From NCBI GenBank assembly GCA_011057175.1, contig DSBZ01000123.1, positions 1 to 7,891 of the forward strand: 7,891 bases of DNA. Reading direction: 5' to 3'. Source of the stretch: Candidatus Acetothermia bacterium. Lineage in GTDB: Bacteria; Bipolaricaulota; Bipolaricaulia; Bipolaricaulales; Bipolaricaulaceae. The number at the start of each line of letters is the position of its first letter. Positions within the stretch are counted from its first letter, which is position 1. The notes under the pieces are model-generated. The model saw nothing but the letters and a program-made list of their open reading frames with translations, had not been told where the DNA came from and ran no database searches. Position numbers and translations under genes: made by a program. Shown here piece by piece: positions 1 to 5,410 of this stretch.

Positions 1-1
1 G

Positions 2-166
2 CTTCCCGCTTCGAATCTATCGAGCTTCCTCTACCTGAGCCCGGTGTTGGCGATCGGGATCGCCTGGATCTGGCTCCGCGAGATCCCGAGTTGGCTCTCC
101 GTTGCGGGTGGGCTCGTTGCGATTGGCGGCGTCGCCCTTGCCAACGCCCGAGCGCGGGTGGCGTAG
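2..166 (+). CDS. EamA/DMT-family permease, C-terminal end (partial)
   Basis: Only the last 54 codons are in the window; the gene enters from the left edge and ends at TAG 164-166. The peptide has a hydrophobic helix beginning [17 protein letters not shown], a short acidic turn (REIPS), then a Gly-rich final helix ([16 protein letters not shown]) and a basic tail. This arrangement (YLxPV...E.PS...GG.LI..GV) is the typical end of the second EamA repeat in drug/metabolite transporters, ten-helix inner-membrane permeases that usually export or import small metabolites. The substrate cannot be told from this fragment. The gene converges on the peptidase operon with only three bases between the stops, so it is not part of that operon. 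It was recognised from the sequence pattern alone. Confidence 0.75.
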   Translation, partial: LPASNLSSFLYLSPVLAIGIAWIWLREIPSWLSVAGGLVAIGGVALANARARVA

Positions 167-169
167 TCC

Positions 170-1171
170 TCAGCGTGGGGGGAGAGGAGGGACGACTCGG
201 CCGTCGCGCCCGACGAGGGGCGTTGCGGCGAGGAGGGCAGAGTAGATCGCCTCTTCGGTGGCTTCAGCCGCTGCCCGGTACAGGTTCCCCATCGTCGGAG
301 AACGATCGGCGATGAACTCCACTTGGACGCGATCCATTCCACGGGGGATTCGCCAGCCCGTGGAGAAGGCGATGAAGAAGTCCCCGCTTTCCGCGGCGGC
401 GGGGGCCCCGGTGCGAGCGGCGCCGAGGGCCGCCCGGCGGGCGAGCCGCGCGAGCTGCTCCGGGAGAAGGGGGGCGTCCGTGACGAGGACGACGACGAGC
501 GATCCTTCCCTTTCCCCCCGCGGGATCTCGACCGCGCCCACCTGGGGGGGACCATGTGGCCAGCGGAGGTCCTCCCGGCGGCCCATGTTCGGCAGGGCGA
601 GCGCTCCCACGGCGAATGGCCCCACGATCCGTGATGCCGTTCCGATCCCGGACTTGAACCCGAATGCGATCATCCCCGTCCCCGCTCCCACGCACCCCTC
701 GACCACCTCGTCCGACGCCGCCTGTAAGGCGGCGAGGGCATCGTCTTCCGTCACGGGCCGGGTCTCGATCGCCGAGAGCGCCCCGTCGTTGCACTCCAAC
801 ACGACCGGGTTCACGGACCGCGCCTCGGGATGTCGAGCGAGGGTCCAGGTGAGAAGTGCATCGGCGCACCGGGGGACGGCGAGGGTGTTCGTGAGGAGGA
901 GGGGGGTCTCAAGCTCCCCGAGGTGGAGGACCTGCCACAGCCCCATCGCCTTGCCGTGGCCGTGGAGGACGAACGCCCCGGCAGGGAGGGGCTCCGCGTA
1001 CGGATCTCCCGGGGGGACGAGCGCTGTGGCTCCGGTGCGGATCGCCGCTGTCCCCTCCCCGTGGACGATCGTGCGGTGTCCGACGAGAACCCCGGGGACA
1101 TCGGTCATCATCCCCCGCGCTCCGGGGGGGAACCGCCCCAGGGAGAGCCCCGCGCTCCGGAACGCGTTCAT
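170..1171 (-). CDS. P1-family peptidase (DmpA-like aminopeptidase/amidohydrolase)
   Basis: 333 aa, a normal length for MEROPS family S58/P1 (DmpA, BapA, L-aminopeptidase/D-esterase). These are Ntn-like enzymes that self-cleave and release N-terminal amino acids, D-amino acids or beta-amino acids from peptides and amides. Visible motifs are MTDVPGVLVGH (22-32), ECNDG (126-130), GTGMIAFGFKSGIGTASR (164-181), GSLVVVLVTDAPLLPEQL (223-240) and SGDFFIAFSTG (262-272). By family analogy (Gly249-Ser250 in DmpA), autocleavage should fall between Gly223 and Ser224, making Ser224 the N-terminal nucleophile of the small subunit. The first 20 residues match the usual family N-terminus (LG..PPG.R before TDVPGV), which supports this start over Met21/22. 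The ATG overlaps the TGA of the GS-like gene upstream (ATGA), so it is the last gene of a three-gene coupled operon. No signal peptide is seen; the protein is probably cytoplasmic. The family is firm, the substrate unknown. Confidence 0.93.
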   Translation of the reverse strand: MNAFRSAGLSLGRFPPGARGMMTDVPGVLVGHRTIVHGEGTAAIRTGATALVPPGDPYAEPLPAGAFVLHGHGKAMGLWQVLHLGELETPLLLTNTLAVPRCADALLTWTLARHPEARSVNPVVLECNDGALSAIETRPVTEDDALAALQAASDEVVEGCVGAGTGMIAFGFKSGIGTASRIVGPFAVGALALPNMGRREDLRWPHGPPQVGAVEIPRGEREGSLVVVLVTDAPLLPEQLARLARRAALGAARTGAPAAAESGDFFIAFSTGWRIPRGMDRVQVEFIADRSPTMGNLYRAAAEATEEAIYSALLAATPLVGRDGRVVPPLPPR

Positions 1172-2532
1172 GCGTAGAGGAAGAACTCGTAGGGATGGGG
1201 CCGGGCAGCCACGGCGCGGACCTCGGCCTCCTTGATGGAGATCCAGCGCGCGAGGAGCTCTTCGGGGAACACCCCGCCCAACGTGAGGAACTCCTGGTCC
1301 CGTCTCAGGGCGTCGAGGGCCTCCGCGAGGCTCCTCGGGAGCGCGGCCACCCGTCGTCGTCGGCCCAGCGGCTCGGCGCCGCTAGCGAACGGGCCCCACC
1401 CTTTGGCGACCGGATCGAGCCCCTGGCGGATCCCATCGATCCCCGCCATGAGGCAGGCGGAGAGGGCGAGGTACGGGTTGGCGGTGGGATCGGGAGGGCG
1501 GTATTCGATCCGTGCCTGGCTGGGGTCGGTGAGGTAGCCCGGAATGCGCACCGCGGTGGTGCGGTTCCCGCGGCCGAACGCGAGGTGGACCGGCGCCTCG
1601 AATCCCGGCCCCAGGCGGCGGTAGGAGTTCGTGGACGGGGAGACGAGGGCGGACAGGGCTCGGCCGTGGGCGAGGAGTCCCCCTACGTAGTGGAGGGCGG
1701 TCTCGGAGAGACCGCCCCCCCCGGAGAACAGGTTCTCTCCTCCCTTGAGGAGGAGCTGGTGGAAGTGGAGGCCGCTCCCCGCCTCGGCGGAGAGGGGTTT
1801 GGGAAGGAAGCAGGCGACCATCCCCTCCTCGCTCGCCACCCGGGAGACGAGGTCGACGGCGAGGGCCGTCCAGTCCGCCGCATCGAGAAGCCGTCCCAGC
1901 CCAAGCTCGATCTCCATTTGTCCCAGCGGCCCCCCTTCGTGGTGGTGGTAGCGAACGGGGATCCCCCACCCCCCGAGGACCTCCGCTACCCGCTCCCTCA
2001 GCCGGCGGCCGCTGTCCTCGGGGCCCCCGGCGTGGTAGGCGGTGCGGGGCCCGGGGACATCGCTCGGCTCCGCTGGCCCCACGGGCACGACCTCCACTGC
2101 CTGGGAGAGGGGGCCGTCCTCCCGTAGCACACTCGCGAACAGATAGAACTCGAGCTCGATCCCGAACCGGGCCTCGTCGGCCAGCCCCGCGCTGGCGAGG
2201 AGCGCCTCCGCTGCCCTGGCCACAGAGCGGGGAGCGAAGGGATGGAGGCCCTCTCCGGGCCTGCCCAGATCGCACAGGATGACGACGGAGGGCGGATCGC
2301 GGGTCGGGTCCACGCGCGCGGTGGAGAGGTCGGGGAGGAGGACGAGGTCCCCGTCCCCCTCCACACCGTAGTGGGAGGTCGGCGCCCCCACCCCCTTCTC
2401 GAACCGCGCCGGTGAGACCTCACCTGCAGGGAGGGTCAGGCAACGGAGGCGGCCGAGGAGGTCGGTCGCCCGCAGGTCCACCCAATGGATGTCCTCGGCC
2501 TGGATCAGGGCGACGAGCTCGCTGAACGTCAT
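1168..2532 (-). CDS. Class I glutamine synthetase-like ligase (GlnA family, atypical)
   Basis: 454 aa, the length of GSI-alpha type enzymes, which join ammonia (or, in relatives, other amines) to glutamate using ATP. The beta-grasp N-domain has WVDLRATDLLG (17-27; Asp24 matches the Asp50 latch). The catalytic core has GIELEF (Glu126, Glu128), HHHEGGPLGQMEIEL (196-210; Glu199, Glu207), GSGLHFHQ (252-259; His256), NSYRRLGPGFEAPV (302-315; Arg306, Glu312), RGNRTTAVRIP (321-331) and RIEYRPPDPTANPYLA (341-356; Glu343, Arg345). The C-terminus RPHPYEFFLYA is typical. Metal- and ATP-binding residues are kept, so it is likely active. Two oddities: the residue before GSG is Ala251, where true glutamine synthetases have a glutamate-binding Asn, and the adenylylation-loop N-L/I-Y motif is absent (region 380-400 is Gly/Arg-rich). 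It may therefore be a gamma-glutamyl-amine ligase rather than glnA. Met1 is chosen because its ATG overlaps the TGA of the upstream gene and the GS homology begins right after it. It also overlaps the downstream peptidase start. Confidence 0.93.
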   Translation of the reverse strand: MTFSELVALIQAEDIHWVDLRATDLLGRLRCLTLPAGEVSPARFEKGVGAPTSHYGVEGDGDLVLLPDLSTARVDPTRDPPSVVILCDLGRPGEGLHPFAPRSVARAAEALLASAGLADEARFGIELEFYLFASVLREDGPLSQAVEVVPVGPAEPSDVPGPRTAYHAGGPEDSGRRLRERVAEVLGGWGIPVRYHHHEGGPLGQMEIELGLGRLLDAADWTALAVDLVSRVASEEGMVACFLPKPLSAEAGSGLHFHQLLLKGGENLFSGGGGLSETALHYVGGLLAHGRALSALVSPSTNSYRRLGPGFEAPVHLAFGRGNRTTAVRIPGYLTDPSQARIEYRPPDPTANPYLALSACLMAGIDGIRQGLDPVAKGWGPFASGAEPLGRRRRVAALPRSLAEALDALRRDQEFLTLGGVFPEELLARWISIKEAEVRAVAARPHPYEFFLYA

Positions 2533-3488
2533 CCTCCCTCCGGTCTGGGGAACGCGAGGTCCGCCGGTCCCCATTCCGAGAGCACCGCCCCGGGGAGCGA
2601 GGTCTGGATGAGCTCGTGGACGATCGCGGCCTGCTTCACCTTCTCCCGGCCCCAATCGGCGAGGGTCTTCCCGGGTACCCACGGCTTGTAGAGGGCCCCC
2701 GCACCGACGACGCACGCCGGCCCTGGTTCGAACTTGAAATAGCACGGGGCGCAGGTGCGCACCATCTCCGGGGCCTCGTAGAAGCGGTTGAACCCGCCGA
2801 ACGAGTCGGTGAGGAAGATGTGGAGGTCGAGCGGTAGCTTCACCGCCTTCCGGATCGAGGCCAGCGCGGGAAGGGAGAGGTCCCCCAACGGATTGAACGT
2901 GTTCGCCCCCAGGCTCTCGAGGACCTTCGCCCCGGCGGCGTTGCCGTGCCCGGCGAACACCGACACCTTGAACACGACGTCCTTGGGAAGGTCCCCCTTC
3001 GCCCGCATCTGGGAGAGGAGCCACAAGAGCCCCTCGTCGAGGACGAGGAAGCCGCGGAACCCGACCTCGACCGCGCGCAGGATGTCGGCGATCACGTACC
3101 GCAGCTGATCCGATCCCCGGAACCGGAGGCCGGACAACGACCCCTCCGGCGTCACGAGCTGGCGGCCGGTATCCCATCCCGAGCGGGGCCCTGGGGTGAG
3201 GATGACCTCCACCCTCGCCTCCGCCGCGATCTGGGCGAACTCCTTGAGCTCGCTTCGGGTGAGGAGCGTTGCCCCCATCACCACCGAGATCATCCGGTGC
3301 ACCGGGACCTTCCGCTTGCGGGCCTCGTCCACGGTGGCCTCGAGGACCTCCGGCCGCTCGACCCCGGAGATCTCCATCCGGTACTGGGCGCCGTCGGGGA
3401 ACCGGTGGGGGCTCGTGGGCAGGTCATAGGCGTCTCGCCCGGGGATCCCGTGCTTCTCCATGAGTTCTGCCACTTCTCGCTGGTCCAT
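2529..3488 (-). CDS. U32-family-like TIM-barrel protein, function unknown
   Basis: 319 aa, soluble, no signal peptide or membrane segment. Alternating hydrophobic strands and helices look like a TIM barrel: MEISG (38-42), VHRMISVV (63-70), VEVILTPGP (93-101), GFLVLDEG (146-153), FKVSVFAGHGN (173-183), NTFNPLGDLS (196-205), LDLHIFLTD (220-228) and YFKFEPGP (250-257). The sequence resembles, from memory, actinobacterial proteins annotated as U32 family peptidases (GxDTG..., LVxDEGLLW, KVSV, NxxxDL, GGF.R..E.PE). It does not show the classic U32 signature of YegQ/RlhA/UbiU, so 'peptidase' should not be taken literally. Conserved polar residues (Asp106, Asp151, Glu152, Asn199, Asp203, Asp228, Glu238) are plausible active-site candidates. 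The start is set by a strong AGGAGG at 3498-3493, four bases before the ATG. It is the first gene of the operon, and its TGA overlaps the GS-like ATG, so it probably acts in the same pathway as the ligase and P1 peptidase. Confidence 0.72.
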   Translation of the reverse strand: MDQREVAELMEKHGIPGRDAYDLPTSPHRFPDGAQYRMEISGVERPEVLEATVDEARKRKVPVHRMISVVMGATLLTRSELKEFAQIAAEARVEVILTPGPRSGWDTGRQLVTPEGSLSGLRFRGSDQLRYVIADILRAVEVGFRGFLVLDEGLLWLLSQMRAKGDLPKDVVFKVSVFAGHGNAAGAKVLESLGANTFNPLGDLSLPALASIRKAVKLPLDLHIFLTDSFGGFNRFYEAPEMVRTCAPCYFKFEPGPACVVGAGALYKPWVPGKTLADWGREKVKQAAIVHELIQTSLPGAVLSEWGPADLAFPRPEGG

Positions 3489-3585
3489 CGCGCCTCCTGA
3501 TCGGTTGAGGAGTGAAGCGATGATACCCGCAACCGGCCCGTGCGGGCTGTGGGGCGGCATACTTCTCGCATGGGAAGGGGTTCCA
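3489..3585. promoter_or_regulatory. Divergent intergenic region with start signals for both directions
   Basis: This lies between the U32-like gene (minus) and the ABC fusion gene (plus). On the minus strand there is AGGAGG at 3498-3493. On the plus strand there are two candidate Shine-Dalgarno/start pairs: GAGGAG at 3507-3512 with ATG 3520, and GGAAGGGG at 3573-3580 with GTG 3586. Codons between 3520 and 3585 include two ATA and several A- or T-ending codons, unlike the GC-ending codons after 3586. This argues that the stretch is noncoding and that the region has room for back-to-back promoters. If ATG 3520 is used, only 31 bases separate the two starts. Confidence 0.45.
3520..3525 (-). promoter_or_regulatory. 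Possible -10 element (TATCAT) for the minus-strand operon
   Basis: The minus strand reads TATCAT here, five of six matches to the sigma70-type -10 hexamer, in an otherwise GC-rich area. A transcript starting about seven bases downstream would give a leader of roughly 25 nt carrying the AGGAGG of the U32-like gene. No convincing -35 hexamer lies 17 bases upstream, so this is a weak prediction. Confidence 0.25.
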
Positions 3586-4554
3586 GTGGGCGCCTGGGGT
3601 GACCTGCCGACGTGGGCGATCGTCGCCATCGCCCTCCTCGGTCTGGTCCAGCTCAGCTTGCAGGCGTTCGCCCTCATCATCGCTCTCCGCACGCCCTCCA
3701 GCCGCCTCCTCACCGGCCGGCGGTGGGTGTGGATCGTCGTCCTCGCGCTGGGGCTCGTGGGGGCGATCGTGTTCCTCGCCGCGGCGCGGAAGCCAGCCTG
3801 CGAGCCCGACCCGGTGCACACCGGGCACGACGTCCTGACCTCCACGAACCGGGTACGGGCAGCGGTGGGCTACCTTCCCGACGTGCCCGGGTTCTACCCG
3901 TGGATGACCGGGGCAGAGCTCCTCCGGTTCACGGGCCGTCTGTTCGGCCTGTCAGGCCATACGCTCCGCGCTCGCGTGGACGCCCTCCTCGACCTGGCGG
4001 GGCTGTCTGGGGTCAAGGCGCGCGTGGGGGCCTACTCGCGGGGCATGGCGCAGCGGCTGGAGGTGGCCCAGGCCCTGATCAACGCGCCGTCCGTGCTCCT
4101 CCTCGACGAGCCCACGCGTGCCCTCGACCCCATCGGCCGGAAGTCTGTCCTGGACATGATTTCCTACCTGGCGGGTCGGACGACGGTCTTCTTCTCGACC
4201 CACATCCTGGCCGACCTGGAGCGGGTGTGCGACACAGTGGCGATCGTCCACCGGGGGCGCGTCGCAGCGCAGGCCCGCATCGGCGAGCTCAAGTCCCGTT
4301 ACGGAGTGCAGAAGATCGCCGTGGAAGCCGCTCCGTCGGCGGGACCTCTCCTCGCAGCGCTTGCCCAGGCACCGTGGGTGTCGGCGGTCGAACGGCCGGC
4401 GGACGACCGGGTCGTGTTCGCCGTCAGCGACGTCGAGCGCGCGCAGCGGGAGATCTCGGCCGCGGCTGCAGCCCAGGGCGTGGGGATCCGGAGGTTGGAA
4501 GCGGTCGAGGTGAGCCTGGAGGACGTGTTCGTGGATCTGGTGGGGGGACGATGA
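3586..4554 (+). CDS. PLDc_N membrane domain fused to N-terminally truncated ABC ATPase (no Walker A)
   Basis: 322 aa from GTG 3586 (an in-frame ATG at 3520 with a good SD would add 22 residues of atypical codon use). Residues 7-70 are a two-helix PLDc_N (YxlE-like) domain: helix 10-33, a basic loop with TPSSR and GRRWVW, helix 47-66, then ARK. From about residue 80 (GHDVL) it becomes the C-terminal two thirds of a NatA/YxlF-type ABC ATPase: GYLPDVPGFYPWMTG (95-109, Q-loop region), signature YSRGMAQRLEVAQAL (150-164), Walker B VLLLDEPTRALDP (170-182), switch His206 in FSTHIL, and a C-terminal EDVFVDLVGG. The usual first ~65 residues with the GxxGxGK(S/T) Walker A are missing. In Bacillus-type operons a PLDc_N gene precedes the ATPase and permease genes, so a deletion joining two neighbouring genes explains the fusion. 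By itself it should not hydrolyse ATP. Its TGA overlaps the permease ATG. The alternatives are an assembly collapse or a non-catalytic regulatory subunit. Confidence 0.85.
   Translation: MGAWGDLPTWAIVAIALLGLVQLSLQAFALIIALRTPSSRLLTGRRWVWIVVLALGLVGAIVFLAAARKPACEPDPVHTGHDVLTSTNRVRAAVGYLPDVPGFYPWMTGAELLRFTGRLFGLSGHTLRARVDALLDLAGLSGVKARVGAYSRGMAQRLEVAQALINAPSVLLLDEPTRALDPIGRKSVLDMISYLAGRTTVFFSTHILADLERVCDTVAIVHRGRVAAQARIGELKSRYGVQKIAVEAAPSAGPLLAALAQAPWVSAVERPADDRVVFAVSDVERAQREISAAAAAQGVGIRRLEAVEVSLEDVFVDLVGGR
3811..3824. repeat. Short inverted repeat at the PLDc_N/ABC fusion junction
   Basis: CCGGTG and CACCGG (6-base arms, 2-base centre CA) lie in the codons just before the first recognisable ABC residues (GHDV). 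The site coincides with the point where the linker after the PLDc_N domain turns into ABC sequence, so it may mark the deletion or misassembly breakpoint. In GC-rich DNA such a short repeat can also occur by chance. Confidence 0.4.
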
Positions 4555-5313
4555 GTCCGTTCCGGGCGTTCCTGGGCAAGGAACTGTGGGAGATCGTGAA
4601 GACGTGGCGGATCTGGGTCCTCCCCGGGATCGTCCTCTTCTTCGCCATCACCGGGCCGGTGATCGCCCGGTTCACCCCCCAGCTCCTCCAGGCGGTGGCC
4701 CCGGACACGGGCCTCGTGGTCCAGATCCCGGATCCGACGTTCCGCGATGCCTACCTCCAGTGGGCGAGGAACCTCGTACAGATCGTGACATTTGCGGCGA
4801 TCATCATCTTCGCGGGCGTGGTGTCGGGGGAACGCCGATCCGGGACGGCGGTGCTCGTGCTCACGAAACCCCTCAGCCGCACCGCGTTCATCGTCGCCAA
4901 GTACCTGGCTCAAGGCGCGCTTCTCATCGGGACCGTGGCGGTGGGCACCGCGATCACCTGGGCCCTCACGTATGCCGTGTTTGGCGAGGCCCCGCTCCTG
5001 CCCCTCGCCCAAGCGACCGGGATGTGGCTTGTCTGGGGGCTGATGATCCTCGGGATCATGATCTTCCTGTCCTCGCTCGTGGGCTCGCAGGCCGGTGCGG
5101 CGGGGCTGGGATTGGGCGTGTTCGTCTTCCTGTCGATCGCCTCGATCTGGGAGCCCGCCGTGCGCTACAGCCCGGCCGGGCTCACCAGCGCCCCCGCCGA
5201 GATCATCTTGGGCCGCGCCGGGCCCCCTCCTGTGGCCGGTGGTCGCGGGACTCGTCCTGGCTGGGATCTCCGTCGCCGCGGCCGTGGTCGCCTTCTCCCG
5301 CAAGGAACTCTAG
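4551..5313 (+). CDS. ABC-2 type transporter permease, C-terminus shifted by one base
   Basis: An integral membrane partner for the preceding ATPase; its ATG overlaps that gene's TGA (ATGA). Residues 1-224 read in one frame: N-terminal amphipathic KELWEIVKTWR, then helices at about 22-40, 76-93 (ending in the family's VSGERRSGTAVLVLTKPLSR loop, 91-110), 119-144, 158-176 and 180-200. After GRAG (codon 224, 5220-5222) this frame turns Arg/Gly-rich and runs without homology to a stop at 5436-5438. The frame one base ahead instead reads PLLWPVVAGLVLAGISV...FSRKEL and stops at TAG 5311-5313. That is exactly the expected sixth helix and basic end, giving about 253 aa, normal for the family. One extra G or C in the run GGGCCCCC (5220-5227) explains it. 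This could be a real inactivating mutation, a sequencing indel, or +1 slippage at CCC-C. An automatic call would be 4551-5438. The substrate is unknown. Confidence 0.85.
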
Positions 5314-5341
5314 GATCGTCAGGTGCGCTCCGGCTATTCCC

Positions 5342-5376
5342 GCCGCTGGAGGAGCCGGACCCTCCCCGCCAGCGGC
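5342..5376 (+). terminator. Strong hairpin between the permease and the baeRF gene (possible terminator or attenuator)
   Basis: GCCGCTGG (5342-5349) pairs perfectly with CCAGCGGC (5369-5376). An inner GGAG (5351-5354) pairs with CTCC (5362-5365) around a 7-base loop. No T-run follows, so it is not a canonical intrinsic terminator. An alternative stem, CCGGCT (5330-5335) with AGCCGG (5353-5358), would compete with it. It sits 29 bases after the rescued permease stop and 34 bases before the next start, so it could separate two transcription units. Confidence 0.35.
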
Positions 5377-5410
5377 TGGAACGCGCCTCCCCATGGGGTA
5401 CCATGAGTGT

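Noticed and set aside
258..1235. 325-codon plus-strand open frame opposite the P1 peptidase.
   Set aside because: Its composition (Arg/Ser/Pro-rich) is that of an antisense shadow in high-GC DNA, and the minus strand has an unambiguous family match.
1195..2127. 310-codon plus-strand open frame opposite the GS-like gene.
   Set aside because: It has no recognisable domain and is explained as a shadow of the GS-like coding sequence.
2533..3177. Possible 215-residue N-terminal extension of the GS-like protein (open frame upstream of 2532).
   Set aside because: The extension is Arg/Gly/Pro-rich without homology and lies fully inside the U32-like gene in another frame. GS homology begins exactly at the ATG that overlaps the upstream stop.
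3489..3845. N-terminal extension of the U32-like protein back to 3845.
   Set aside because: A strong AGGAGG precedes the ATG at 3488. The extension is low-complexity, cysteine/arginine-rich, and antisense to the PLDc_N domain.
3700..3900. Walker A motif hidden in another frame near the fusion (which would imply a simple frameshift).
   Set aside because: All three plus frames were read around the junction and none contains GxxGxGK(S/T). The missing part is absent, not out of frame.
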